Shown here one piece after another: positions 36,894-49,970 of a DNA stretch of 64,000 nt. The translations under genes and the position numbers were made by a program. The notes below the pieces were generated by a model that saw only the letters and a list, made by a program, of their open reading frames with translations, searched no databases and was not told the DNA's origin. Numbering within the stretch: the stretch's first letter is position 1; each line of letters opens with the position of its first letter. The stretch comes from Hedera helix (lineage: Eukaryota; Streptophyta; Magnoliopsida; Apiales; Araliaceae): contig OX359282.1 in assembly GCA_947179155.2 (NCBI GenBank), positions 15,104,010-15,168,009 on the forward strand, given 5' to 3'.

Positions 36894-37127
36894 CCACTGT
36901 TTCAAAATTTTCAACTCCTTGTCTTCTTCCGTGAAGGTTTGACAACATTGAAGTATTGTACCTGACATACATTATTCAAATTATATGCAACACAAATTAT
37001 AAACCAGAAATTTGCATAAACTCAACAAATTATTTTCATTAAATTAATCAACTTAAAAGAAATGAAATTTGGGTTGCCTCCCACACAACGCTTGTTTTAT
37101 TGTCATCAGCCTGACATTACCCCCTGT

Positions 37128-40100
37128 TTAAGTTGAGAAAGAGACCGAGGATTTCATCCTATTGAAGGTGTCTCCCCAGTAATGTTTGAGTCTTTGCCCA
37201 TTCACCTTAAACGTAGTCTCTGAATCATTGCACTTTAACTCCACCGCCCCATACGGATAAACAACATGAATTGTAAAAGGACCTGACCACCGTGATTTCA
37301 GCTTTCCCGGAAAAAGTCGGAGTCGGGAATTGAACAATAACACCGATTGACCTGGTTCAAACTTTCGGTCCACAATGTGTTTGTCATGCTAACGTTTTAC
37401 CCGTTCCTTGTAAATTTTTGTGTTTTTGTAGGACTAAAGTCGAAACTCCTCCATCTCATTTAGTTGTAGCAACCGTTCCTCACCAGCTCGGGTAAAATCC
37501 CAATTTAACTTCCGAGTTGCCCAGTATGCATGATGTTCTAATTCCACCGGCAAATGACAAGCCTTCCCAAAAACCAACCGATAAGGCGACATTCCAAGTG
37601 GTGTCTTAAACGCTGTTCTATAAGCCCAGAGTGCATCATCGAGCTTAACGGACCAATCCTTACGATTAGGATTTACTGTCTTCTCCAAGATCCTTTTTAC
37701 TTCTCTGTTTGAAATCTCCGCTTGTCCACTTGTTTGTGGATGGTAAGCAGTAGCAACTTTATGCTTGACTCCATACTTCGCTAATAAGGCGTTAAATTAT
37801 CTGTTGCAGAAGTGAGATCCTCCATCACTTATTATTGCTCTAGGTGTCCCAAATCTCGTGAAGATATTACGTTGCAAAAATTTAGTTACCACCTTAGCAT
37901 CATTGGTGGAGGTTGCAATTGCTTCCACCCATTTAGACACATAATCGACTGCTACAAGGATATAAGAATTGTTAAAAGACAAGGGAAAAGGTCCCGTGAA
38001 ATCAATACCCCAAACGTCAAACATTTTAACTTCTAAAATAGAATTAAGGGGCATCTCCTGTCTTTTCGAAATATTACCTACCCTTTGGCATCGATCACAA
38101 TGTAGAACAAATGAATAAGCATCCTTAAATAAAGTAGGCCAGAAAAAACCTGATTGAAGAACCTTAGCAGCTGTTCTTTGGCCTCCATAATGTCCTCCAT
38201 AACCTGATGCATGACATTGCTGAAGAATGCTTCCCATCTCTTCTTGAGGAACACAACGTTTTACTAACTGGTCGGCACAACTCTTGTACAAAAATGGCTC
38301 ATCCCACAGATATTGTCGTACATCATATAGAAACCTCTTCCTCTGTTGACTTGACAGTTCTGAAGGTATGACCTTCCCAACAATATAATTTACCAAATCG
38401 GCATACCACGGTACCTCATACGTAATTACAAACAACTGTTCGTCTGGGAAGCTATCGTTGACTGCCATCTCATTGTTTCTGGGCTGCTCCATTCTAGACA
38501 AATGATCTGCTATCTGATTTTCAGTTCCTTTTCTGTCCCGAATCTCCAGTTCGAACTCTTGAAGTAAAAAAACCCAACGGATCAATCTAGGCTTAGCATC
38601 TTTCTTTGCAACGAGGTACTTAATTGCTGAATGGTCCGTGTAGACAATAACCTTCGTTCCAATGAGATATGGACGGAACTTGTCGAAGGCAAACACTACA
38701 GCTAACAACTCCTTTTCTGTGGTTGTATAATTTAGCTGAGCATCAGTTAAAGTCTTACTAGCATAATAAATAGCTTGAAATACCTTGTCTTTACGCTGGT
38801 CCAGAACTGCCCCAATCGCGACGTCACTTGCATCGCACATCAACTCAAAAGGATGACCCCAATCTGGAACTACTACCACCGGAGCTGTTATCAATTTCTG
38901 CTTCAAAACCTCAAAAGCTGTGAGGCATGCTTCATCAAACTTAAACGGGACTTCTTTCTCTAGTAAACTGCACAACGGCTTTGTAATCTTAGAAAAATCC
39001 TTGATGAACCTTCGGTAAAACCCTGCATGACCCAAGAAGCCACGAATACCCTTGACTGAATTTGGAGGAGGCAACTTTTCAATAGCTTCAATCTTCGCTT
39101 TATCAACTTCAATACCTTTTACTGACACCCGATGTCCCAAGATAATTCCTTCTTGAACCATGAAGTGGCACTTCTCCCAATTTAAGACCAAATTCATTTC
39201 CATACATCTTCTCAGCACCAACGTTAGATTCTCCAAGCAGACATCAAATGAATCACCAAAAACCGAGAAGTCATCCATAAAGACTTCTAAATTCCGCTCG
39301 ACCATATCCGAGAATATAGCCATCATGCACCGTTGAAAAGTTGCTGGAGCATTGCACAAACCAAACGACATTCTCCTGAAAGTGTTCCATATGGACATGT
39401 AAAAGTCATTTTCTCTTGATCTTCTGGCGCAATGGCTATCTGATTGTATCCAGAATACCCGTCTAACAAAAAATAATATTCATGTCCCGCAAGTCGATCC
39501 AGCATCTGATCAATGAACGACAAGGGAAAATGATCCTTACGCGTGGCTTTATTCAACTTTCTATAATCCAAGCACACTCGCCACCCCGTAACAGTTCTCG
39601 TCGGAATTAACTCGTTATTCTCATTAGGAACAACCGTCATGCCCCCTTTCTTCGGGACACAATGAACCGGGCTTACCCAAGCACTGTCTGAAATTGGGTA
39701 GATAATCCCAGCATCTAACCACTTAATTATTTCTTTCCTCACCACCTCCTTCATAATTGGATTTAACCTTCTCTGTTGATCAACTACTGGCTTTGCATCA
39801 TCCTCCATTAAAATTTTATGCATGCAAAACGATGGACTAATACCTTTGATATCTGCTAAGACCCATCCAATAGCTGATTTGCAGTCCCGAAGCACCCTCA
39901 GCAATTTCTCTTCTTGAACTTCGTCCAACGATGCTGAAATAATGACAGGCAAAGTAGACGCCTCACCCAAATAAGCATACCTAAGGTGGTTAGGCAATTG
40001 CTTCAGCTCCAAGACTGGTGGCACCTCAAAAGAAGACTTCCCATTTGCCTTTGAACTTCCCGAGTAATCAAGTTCCTCAAAATGTTGCCTGAACTTTGTA

Positions 40101-41518
40101 AACCTCGGTGCAACATCCATTAATTGCACGTACTCCATCGCTTGCTCACACCCCGAAATTTCCTCAATACTGATTGACTTCTCTAGTGGATCACTGATAC
40201 TGTTTCCCAAAAACATCTCGTTCACGAATTCATCCACAATATCAACTCTTAAACACTCAGCATCCTGATTAGGAAATTTCATTGCCTTCAGCATATCGAA
40301 CGTCACTTCTTGGTCCTGCACCCTCATCGTCAATTGCCCCTTCTGAACATCTATTAAAGTTCTCCTGGTAGCAAGAAACGGTCTTCCTAGGATGATAGGA
40401 ATATCTCGATCCTCCTTATAATCCAAAATAATGAAGTCCGCTGGAAATATGAATTTATCAACCTTAACTAACACATCTTCCACTATACCTCGTGGATATG
40501 TAAGAGATCTGTCTGCTAGCTGGAGTGTTACGTTTGTAGGAGATTCTTCCTTAAGACCCAATTGTTGATAAACCGAGAAGGGCATGAGATTTATACTGGC
40601 CCCCAAATCACATAGGCAACGACTGAAGTGTTGACTACCAATAGTACACGGTATGGTAAAGCTTCCTGGATCCTTTAATTTTGGAGGCAACTTCTTTTGT
40701 ACAATGGCGCTGCACTCTTCAGTTAATGCAACGGTTTCATAATCGCCCAACCTCCTTTTCTTGGACAAGATGTCCTTCATAAACTTCACATAACTCGGCA
40801 TCTGTTCTAATGCATCTGCAAAAGGAATGTTAATCTGCAGCTTCTTAAAAACCTCTAAAAACTTCGAGAACTGTTTATCAACCTTCTGTTTCAGCAATCT
40901 CTGTGGAAACGAGACGTTAGGTATCTCATTAGGTTTCCTATCCATATTAACCCTCTCTGCAACTTGAGACTTTGAAGTACCCTCGTCTTCTTTCTCTTTT
41001 TCCAAAACTTCGCCTTGTTTTTCCTTAACACCATGCAATTCTCTACCACTCCTGAGTTCAACAACCTTACAATGCTCTTTACCATCTCGCTTCGGGTTTT
41101 CCTCCGTATCACTTGGAAACGATCCTTGAGGTCTATTGTTCAATGCATGAGCTATTTGTCCCATTTGGTTCTCCAGATTCTTTATACCTACAGCCTGAGT
41201 CTTCACCGTCAAATCAAACTGGTTAACCAACTTAGCCAGTACATCTTCCATTTGAGCCAACTTATCCGGCTGTTGAGGCTGTTGATTCTGCTGACTGTGA
41301 AACCCCGGGGGATATGTATTTCTTGAACTCTGTCCTTGTTGTTGAGATTGATTGTTGCTCCAAGAAAAATTTGGATGATTACGCCACCCTGGATTGTAAC
41401 TGTTAGAATTCCCCCCTTGCTGACGATTATAATTGGACACAAATTGCACCGACTCTGGATTAATTGCACACTGATCAATTGAATGACTCCCGGCACATAG
41501 TTTGCAAATTATCTCCAC
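37128..41518 (-). pseudogene. E3 pol (protease-RT-RNase H-integrase), frameshift and stops
   Basis: The first part (39323-41518, 731 aa) has a zinc knuckle CKLCAGSHSIDQC at residues 5-17, the aspartic protease motif CDLGASINLMP near residue 304, and the N half of reverse transcriptase (CLDYRKLNKATRKDHFPL, DGYSGYNQIA). A small deletion in the YGT-to-FRRM segment (39323-39398) shifts the frame. The second part (37797-39398) has the RT active site FMDDFSVFG (D42-D43), RNase H (MCDASDVAIGAV, YTDHSAIKYL) and the integrase zinc finger and core (CDRCQRVG, WGIDFTGPFP, AIISDGGSHF). In-frame stops at 37797 and near 37395 cut the integrase. Its remainder lies at 37434-37688 and 37128-37373, the latter ending with a GPF-containing C-terminal domain. 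No chromodomain is seen, as expected for Athila. Confidence 0.93.
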
Positions 41519-41521
41519 TTG

Positions 41522-42433
41522 CTATACCTTCTGACTTCCCATTGCATCTATCTTCTTAGCCAGGGCCGACACTTGTGCTGACAAAGCTGTAACAGAATCT
41601 AACTCGATAACTCCAGCTGCCCTGGGTGGATTCATTCTTGCTGTCGGCCATTGGTAGTTGTTTGATGCCATGGTTTCTAGTAAGGCATATGCATCGTCAC
41701 AACTTTTGACCATCAGATCACCCCCCGCTGCTGCATCTATACTTGATCTCACTGCTTGTACCAGCCCATTGTAGAATGTCTGCACTTGAAGCCATTTTGG
41801 AATTCTATGATGCGGACATTTCCTTGACAACTCCTTGAATCTTTCCCATGCTTCGTATAATGTCTCTGAATCCTGCTGAGCAAATGTAGTGATCTCAAAT
41901 CTTATCTTCACTGTCTTTGCATAAGGGAAAAACTTCGCCAGAAATTTCTGCAGCAAATCATCCCATGTAGTAATTGATCCCGGGGGCAATGAATGAAGCC
42001 AACTCTTTGCCTTATCCCTCAAAGTAAATGGAAAAAGCCTCAAACGAATCGCATCATCCGAAACCCCTGGATACTTGAAGGTGTCGCATATTTCCAAGAA
42101 ACTCCTCAAATGCATACTAGGATCATCATTTGATAACCCCCCAAACTGTACAGAATTCTGAACCATCTGAATTGTTCCCGGCTTTATCTCAAACTGTGCC
42201 GCAGTGATGGTTGGTCTTGTAATACTCGACTGTATCTCAGCCATCTGCGGCGTGACATAGTCCCGTAAGGACTTTTGCCCATCTTCCACTGCCATTCTTA
42301 CTTGCTCCACTTGTTCCTGATCCTGGTGTTGCGTTATTTCTTGAATATAGTTCCGAATCCGATGTAACCTTCTTTCAATCTCGTCTTCGAAAGGAACTGT
42401 ATCCTTACCCTGTGAACGGGTTTGCATATACAA
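41522..42433 (-). CDS. gag: E3 Gag (Athila type)
   Basis: A 303-aa capsid protein that would assemble the virus-like particle. The N-terminal third is charged and helical (EDEIERRLHRIRNYIQEI). Residues from about 80 to 230 form the retrotransposon gag domain, with FEIKPGTIQMVQNSVQFGGL, DDPSMHLRSFLEICDTFK, LFPFTLRDKAKSWLHSLP and TFYNGL. It ends at a TAG that lies in the same frame as the zinc knuckle and protease that follow, with no other change. In related elements gag and pol usually form one frame, so the stop may be a point mutation. The next codon is CAA, so readthrough cannot be excluded. The start at 42433 leaves about 100 nt after the primer site. Confidence 0.85.
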   Translation of the reverse strand: MYMQTRSQGKDTVPFEDEIERRLHRIRNYIQEITQHQDQEQVEQVRMAVEDGQKSLRDYVTPQMAEIQSSITRPTITAAQFEIKPGTIQMVQNSVQFGGLSNDDPSMHLRSFLEICDTFKYPGVSDDAIRLRLFPFTLRDKAKSWLHSLPPGSITTWDDLLQKFLAKFFPYAKTVKIRFEITTFAQQDSETLYEAWERFKELSRKCPHHRIPKWLQVQTFYNGLVQAVRSSIDAAAGGDLMVKSCDDAYALLETMASNNYQWPTARMNPPRAAGVIELDSVTALSAQVSALAKKIDAMGSQKV

Positions 42434-42536
42434 CCAAGATTACCTGAAAACGAAGGGTAATAAACTAAAAATTTATTAACCTTCACAAGAAAATACTTCA
42501 ATTAAAACTAATATCAACACTTTAATTAAAACAATT

Positions 42537-42554
42537 TCCCCGGCAACGGCGCCA
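42537..42554 (-). promoter_or_regulatory. E3 primer-binding site (tRNA-Asp type)
   Basis: Sense strand TGGCGCCGTTGCCGGGGA, 6 nt after the 5' LTR; this is the sequence typical of Athila elements. Confidence 0.9.
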
Positions 42555-42560
42555 AAAACT

Positions 42561-44037
42561 TGTTCGCCTTTTTCCGTTCAGAAAATACTTCACGCAAGTG
42601 CACGTGGTTTAAGTGTAGTATAAGGCTAGCAAGGTATCGTTCCCACGAGGAATTGTAAATTAAGCATTGAATTACTAGTTAATAATTGAAATAACATTAA
42701 TTCAATTTAGTGGATTGAAAATATTGTAAAGTAATGAAGTTAATTTCAACAAGTTAATTACTTAAAACTAAAATCTCTAGAATTAAAGACGTTTAGGGTT
42801 TACAACTTAATCATTTGTCATCGATTGAACCAAGTTATCACTATGAAGTTAAAATACACGCACTGGATTGCTAATTGAGAACTCTTTAAAAACTAAATAA
42901 TATCTTTCGATTATTATTCAGCAAATCTTCTCCAATTCTACCGATTATGGAATAAATTGAAGAAGAACATCTCTTTTAAACCAACAACCTATATTTCTAT
43001 GATTGCTGAGTTTAAAAAGATAGTAAGCTTCAGTTCTCTACCAATTACATGTGGCAATTGAGTATATTTCTATCTCAATCACAATTTACATTAACAAATA
43101 AGTCCACATGCTACCATGCAAGGGTCTAATTTCATACATAATCTCTCAATTCTATATGAAATACCAAGTTAAATCACTGGCCAAGTAATTAGAAACAACA
43201 AACAGTCATGGTAGTCAAACCCACATGTATATAACAAGCACAGATAATAACTTGCTTAAGTTTATACAGATAATTACATTGCAAACCCTAAACAGTAGAA
43301 TTAGCTCATGATTAATCTAAGAAAATATACACAAGAGTGAATTCTAACCATAATAAATTGATAATAATTGAAGTACAAGAGTTCAGAGATAAACTAAATA
43401 TATATTCTTGCCCTTCTATGCACCCAGACTGAATTTCTTCCGTCAACTGCAGATTTACTTCCCTTCGCTCAGTTCGCTCTGTGTATCTATTTTCCTTGCT
43501 CTCTGCGTGTCTATTGTCTATCTCCCTTCTTTTTTTTGTTATTTATCTGACTTTCCTCTTGTTCTTTCAAATCCCCCGCTGCCTCGCATGTTAACCGCCC
43601 AAAACTGACTTAGCAATTGCTCAGCATCGTGGGAGAAATCAGTCAATTGAACGTGATGCAGCTGCTTCACCCATCACGCAGCTGCGTTGAAATTGCCTCA
43701 CGCAGCTGCTTCACCCTTAACACAGCTGCGTTGAAATCGCCTGACGCAGCTGTTTCAAGAGTCACGCAGCTGCGTTGAAGTCACGCAGCTGCTTCAATAT
43801 CTCACGCAGTTGCGTCTGAACATTCTGTAAAAGACTGCTTCTTTGACGCAGCTGCTTCACTTTGTGACGCAGCTGCGTGAACCTGGCTTCGAAATTACTG
43901 AAATGCCCTTGCAAGCTATTTTCCATGCAAACCTGAAACAAATGCACCAAAATGCATAAAATTGAAATAAAAACGCTTAAGAACTACAATATATAAGTTA
44001 AGAAGCGAATATTTTGAGGTACAAAATCAGCTCAACA
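42561..44037 (-). repeat. E3 5' LTR
   Basis: The second LTR copy. Its array of CACGCAGCTGCGTTGAA-type words (43655-43881) has an extra CAGCTGCTTCACTTTGTGACG segment, split here as CAGCTGCTTCACTT and TGTGACG, that the left LTR lacks. Confidence 0.9.
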
Positions 44038-44042
44038 CCAGG

Positions 44043-45746
44043 TGACCATCTGATTAACCTGCAATACTCGTAATCTCTCTATGTCTCCTTTTTATAGGGT
44101 TTTTCATTTCAGCATTAGAATTCATACAAAAGTATTTTGATTGGGTATAACTTTCAAAGAATATGAATTCAATAAATATATTTCAAAATTTGTCTAGCTG
44201 AATCAAAAAATAGCTTAGACTTGTATTTCTTCAATGCTTGTCTAGCCAGATCAATTAGCATAGACTTTCTTTTAACAATTTGTAATCCGCAAAAAATTTA
44301 AAATATTCATCATGTCAAAACTTTTTAAAACGTCTAGCCGAAACAAGTTGCATAGACACTTTTTAAATCACTTAAAATTCATTGGTATTTTTAAAAGCAC
44401 ATTAGTGCGAAGTTAATTTGAGGCCAAAATTTCGAAGTCTAGCAAAGCTAGAAGAAAGGAAATACCCTAAATTCTAAAACATCCGCCCCCTTCTGCTCTT
44501 CACCTAATTACTGTATTTATTGTTAGGATTATTAGTACAGATCATACTAAAAATTCCTGGCTACTCCAACTTTTCTATACCCCCGTATAGTTCATCAAAC
44601 TTACCACACATTATGAGTCCAGGAACTTACCACAAGAATATGAGTAAAGCTTGTCCTAGCAATACGTAGTCTGAGAACACATCAAAGACTATCCATATGC
44701 TGAGGGACTTAAAATATACCATACGATTATGAGTCATGGACCTACCATATGCATGAGTTTTAAGAACTCGTGCCTAAACTTAATATTATCTATCTATTGA
44801 ATATATATACGAAATAAGAATCAATTCCTCAACATCTGAATACCGATAGTGCGACTCTAACATTTCAATAATTATCACATAGTAACTAAGTATACACAAG
44901 TCCCCTGCCCATACAAAGGATTGTGTAACTCAGTTACCACGTGAGTCCTCAATTGAAATTTCGTACCTAAGCTTTCTGCCTCCTATCATACATTTCTATA
45001 ATTCATATCTTATCATTCTCTGAGTTCATATCGTACTATTTCATAGTACCATTTCTCTTTATAGCATCCAGCTATACCTTTTGGATCATTAACAGATCTC
45101 TCTGTTATTTCACAGTCTCATTGGATCACATCGTGATCTTACTTTACAATCTATTCATTATTCGATTTCTTTACCTCGTGATCGTATCGTAGTACGATCC
45201 TCTTACTGCTCCTGATCATGTTATTATGATCTCTTTCTATGCTGTTTAGATGACTTTGCCATCTTTATTGCTTGAATCAGGTGTCCCCTGATTTTCTTTG
45301 AGATTCATTTTTGAATCATTTCAAATATTCTTTCAGAGATGTTTAATTGAACTTATAATTTTTTTTTCAATTCGTTACATTCATTCAAATCTTTCTTAAC
45401 ATCTCTATCTCTTCCTTGTAATCTTGTATTTTTCATATTTTCTTAACCTTAGCCAATATTGGAGAATTATATCTCCTCTCAACTTATGGCTCTCTACTCT
45501 AATCCTCCCATGTTCATCAAACTTGTCATGTATTTGAACTCAGGAACTTACCATTATCATATGGCTTGAGGAGCTTGTCCTAGTTAGGCCATAGTCGCCC
45601 ATTCGCTGAGGGGCTCCACCATACAATCATGAGTCACGAGCTTACTAGGCTTTTAGAACACGCAACTAACTGTACTCTTTCTCACTAAGGTTATAGCTTA
45701 AGATATCGTTTACCCAAAGTTTATAACCTTCAGCTCTGATACCATC
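44043..45746 (-). mobile_element. E4 internal region, part 2 (non-coding)
   Basis: It resumes after the E3 duplication. There is no protein domain. It shares with the E2 interior, in reverse complement, the blocks CCCCTCAGCGAATGGGCGAC (near 45600) and CTTTGTATGGGCAGGGGAC (44899-44920). It ends with the primer site at 45733-45744. The 5' end of an E4 transcript would start here on the reverse strand. Confidence 0.75.
45733..45744 (-). promoter_or_regulatory. E4 primer-binding site (initiator tRNA-Met)
   Basis: Sense strand TGGTATCAGAGC, 2 nt after the 5' LTR. Confidence 0.9.
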
Positions 45747-46353
45747 TGTAGCGACCCCGAAATTCGACAACCCTTATTACCTTAAATTTTATGTTTATTA
45801 TACAATATTTTCCTTATGTCCAAATTTCGGTTCGTTAATAAATCTTTAATCACCTTATTTAGTCCATTAATTGACTTTACAATCATCAATTATCAAATTG
45901 TTCGGTATAATTTTTTTTTCTCAATCATTGTATTAAAATATGTTGACATTTAAAATCTTTTCATCTCGATCCTAGTCCCTGAATTGCAACATTTACCTTT
46001 TCTTTTCTGTACAAGTATCGTGAAGCTCAACATTCAAAATTTAATATTGTTCGTATCCATACAAATATTCTTTGTTTCATAGTTCATAATTAAACATATA
46101 ATAGTCTCTATCGTAACAACTACCTTGAGTAATCACAATACCTAATTTAATTCTACTCGTCTTAACCGGAACAGATTAATATGTATATATATACAATACA
46201 TCAACGTAAACTTCGCCAATTTACTCACATTGAATTATGATATTGAAAATATAATAGTTACGTACACAACCTCCTAGGTTAATCCATCTCTATCATAATC
46301 CGATATTCCTGAAATTTGTTTATTTACCTGCAAAAGTTTATATTATGCAAGAA

Positions 46354-46369
46354 TGAGCGCTAGGGCTCA
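46354..46369 (-). other. LTR hairpin (E4 5' LTR)
   Basis: Sense strand TGAGC-CCTAGC-GCTCA, identical to the inverted copy at 30042-30057. Confidence 0.6.
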
Positions 46370-48148
46370 GCAAGTTCAACAGTGTGCACATAACACATAA
46401 CATAACATGCTCTGTGTATGTCATACATCATGTGTTGTGCTTCTACTAAAGCAACATATTTCACGTGCGTCATATCTATTTCAGATTAACAATTTCCTAA
46501 AGAAAACATTGCACTACTTCACATGTAGTCACATAATTGCACCGAAGGCACATCTCGGTCACATTAACCACAAATCACATAACACATAATTTCTATACGC
46601 ATTTGAACAAAGTAAGCATATAACATCAAATGACAATTAAAATCAAGTACTGAAGAACATGCTTCGAGTATTTCAATGTTCCGGCTTAACTTGTAATTTA
46701 TGAGTTAAATCACTCCAACTTGTTCGGATCTAAAACCTTAATTCAAAGTTCATAATTCACATTTCAGTGTTATCTAAACACTAATTACCAATATCATACT
46801 ATAAAAGTATAAACAAATTTTCTCGGTCAATTCTCAACCATCGCGTAAAAACTGTTATGCTTATTTATTAGCTAGTCAACATATGACCTATAATATTCCG
46901 ATATCTCATGAGTCTACTGAATCTTCTAAAGTCTCTAGAATATTATTATAGATTTTTCAACCAATTTTCATAATTTCTGGATTACCCGACAAATTTCTGT
47001 AATTATTTATATATATAAAATCTATTATTTAATAGCTTTAAAAATATAAATAATCACTCAACATATTTTTGTATCCCCAAAACACCATCAATATTTATCT
47101 TACATTATTTTTAAAAAAAATCACCAAGTTTCGTAATTTTTCAACATTCATAGATTTTTTTCATGAATTTTCACTTATTTTTACATTAACTTTAAATAGC
47201 CTTAAAAAATACAATAAATACTATGCTCTTCAATAAATTACCAAAATTTTTCAAAAATTCTGGCATAATATAACAATAATGCTGTCCAGAACAAATTTTA
47301 CAAAATTAGTTTATTACCAAAAATACTAAATAAATCCAAATAGAATGATTTATACATTCCCTTCAAACTTGAACTACACCTTGATGGCACCAAAACTTCC
47401 TCCCTTGGTGGTGGTGATGGAGTTTCGGATGGTGGCTGTGATGGTGGTCATGGTGGCGGTAATGGTGATGGAGGATGAAAGAAGAAATGAAATAGTTTTT
47501 TGTTGGTTTGTTTTAGTGGTTTATGTTTTTTTATTTTTTTTTTATTTTTACTCCTTATATAAATCTTAAGTGTGTAAGTTGCATTTAAATTTTGCTCCCG
47601 CGTCCACCGACCTAAAAGCTTTATTCGGTAAAAATATCATGCACAACTCCTAATATAATACATTACGTAATTATTTCGTATAATAAATATTTTACATAAT
47701 GTATGTAAAATATTTATTTTAATTCACTAAAATGCATAACATGATTTATAAATAATATTTATACATTTTTCAGGTACTATATTTGATAAATTTTGTACAC
47801 GCATAATGACATGTATGTAATTATATGAGGTAATTTATACCTCCAAATTAATAAAATAACACATACCACTTATAAAATTTAATTTTCATACTTTTTCACT
47901 TCGTTACATGGACAACATGTTTAATTAACATGTTTACGTTTCTCAAATATTATTTCCCATAAAATTTAAAACAATTCCATTTTACATAATTCTCAATTTA
48001 ACAATTTAAAATAACCATTTCTCTCATTTATTTTTCTATTTTCTTCACTATTTAACCCACTTTAAATGTACACCATATAATAAAATATTGTACCATTTGT
48101 ACAATTATATTTCATTTCTTAATTAATGTATTCTTCTTATATAAATTA

Positions 48149-49970
48149 TGTAGACACCCAAATTTTGCACTTCTCTACTAACCCTGACAGGAGGGCAAAA
48201 TCGTCATTTGACTCGACATGCGAAAAGGAGGGTGGACCCCAACACGAAGCCACCCCAACGATTTAGGTCAAAGCCGCCACAACGGACAACGAGCATCCGG
48301 TCACTTGAGGCAAGGCAAACAGTTGATCCAGAAAAATCGGAGTTGATCACAAAAGACGACTAATGGCCACTACGCTTACGATACGAGCCTTCCAGCGAAA
48401 AAAAAATGAAAGACCGACATCAGACGCGGAAATTGAGAAAACACCAAAGACAGCCGCAGCTACACCTGCGGCCAAGATCTGAAGATCTAAATCGCCACTT
48501 CCAGTTCATTTCTTCAGCAGAGGCGCGGACGGACGGAAAAAAAAAGAAAAAAAAAGAGAGCGACGGGAGAGAGAGAAAGGCGACGGGAGGAAGAAAAAAG
48601 AGTGAAAAAGAGAGAGAAATGTGAGATTCTTCCATCTTTGGTTAGATATTAACATCTTATATTGTATTCTAAGTGATTTCCAAGTGTCAAATCATGTATT
48701 TCATCATTTGAAAGGTGAAAAAATCCGAGTTTATAGTATTTGTGATTTCATCTAGTTAGATCTAGTTTCATTTCGTTTTAATTGCATTTGTTGGGTGGAT
48801 CTACTGTAGATCCGAATATATTTGGTGCATTGCTATTTAAATAGTTTGATTTTGTGTATTTTGAAGTTAGATCCAATGTAGTCAATATATGTTGTAGATC
48901 TGTGGATTAGGGACGGTTAGGGAGGATTTATTGCGGATGAAATCTCCTCATAACCTCCCGATGATATCCTTTTAGTTTATTTTATAGCTTTTACGTATGT
49001 AGCGATCGCGATGCACCTTTATGTAAATATGTAAATTTTTTGGGCCTTAAAACGACATCGAGTTGAAAATCGGGTTTAAGGCCCCGTGATATTGAAATGT
49101 GCGATTGTGGGCGTTTGGGGTTATTTGGATGGCTCACATACCCATGAATAACTCCAACGCCATTTTAATGCTTAGTTTCCCTTTTGACACGGCACGAGGT
49201 TTAAAAATTAAGAGTTTTGGCGAACTTTGATCCTTGTTTGATGAAAAGGCTCCATTTGATTTTGAAATGTCACAAAAGATGTTCTCGTAGAAATAGATAA
49301 ACGTATTCATTAAACTTTGTGCATAGGGTTAAAGAGTTCTAGAAGTTGCCTTCATTTTATTTAAATTTACTGTTAGAAGGCAATGTATAGTCTCGATTCC
49401 TATTTGACAAAAGTTTAAAAACTATTGTTTTCTAAAAATGACATCTAAGAAAAAAACCTCAACGTTTTCGAAATTAAAATCAATCTTCATTATAAAAAAA
49501 CGAAGCCTTGTCATCTGGGTCAAAAGATGTCTAAACTCTTTCCCGCCACAACCATCATTTAGGCACACACGCACACATACGCGCGCACACACACATTTTA
49601 GGATTTAAAAGGATAGGAAAACATCGAGATTGCGGTAACCGTGTTTCACGGAAGTCGGGGGGTGCCTAACACCTTCCCCTCGCTTAAGCAAGCCCCCGAA
49701 CTCTATGAATCTCGGTTCGCGAACTAATTGAATCGGAGTCACATATGAGCCAGCGATTACGAAAATAAAATTCGGATGAGTTGGTACATCCATTTCAAAT
49801 ATACCAACTGGCGACTCTGGTCAACTGACTCATTATAAAATCGACCTTTCGAAACCCCGTCGACACTAAGCCGACCCTTTTCAATAAAGCACATCTTAAA
49901 TCCAAAGGCTAAAATTGGAAAGGGCATTTAAATATTAAAAAACGAAACGACGAAAATCCCGGCGTCGACA
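48149..49970. mobile_element. Solo LTR (1.82 kb) in E4 5' LTR
   Basis: The block begins TGTAGACACCC and ends GGCGTCGACA (imperfect inverted ends, TG...CA) and is flanked by AATTA at 48144-48148 and 49971-49975. The interrupted E4 sequence is continuous in the other LTR copy. It is more GC-rich than its surroundings. The phrases GGTGCCTAACACCTTCCC and CCAACTGGCGACTCTGG near the right end recall LTR/leader sequences of Tat/Ogre-like gypsy elements, which suggests forward orientation and recombination that kept part of a leader. That family assignment is an inference. It has no gene; short basic frames near 48406-48635 are low in complexity. Confidence 0.85.

Larger units (their letters stand above)
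32163..44037 (-). mobile_element. E3: complete Athila-like Ty3/gypsy element (11.9 kb)
   Basis: LTRs of 1456 bp (32163-33618) and 1477 bp (42561-44037) begin TGTTCGCC and end CTCAACA on the forward strand. The duplication CCAGG flanks both sides (32158-32162, 44038-44042). The primer site matches tRNA-Asp as in Athila, and the interior carries Athila-type gag-pol and an ORF3. LTR copies differ by scattered substitutions (about 1-2 percent by eye) and one indel of about 27 bp, so the insertion is fairly recent. It lies inside the E4 interior. Several stops and a frameshift make it non-autonomous now. Confidence 0.95.

Noticed and set aside
48406..48635. Overlapping basic and hydrophobic frames in the solo LTR
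   Set aside because: They arise from a purine-rich AGAGAGA tract and its complement.
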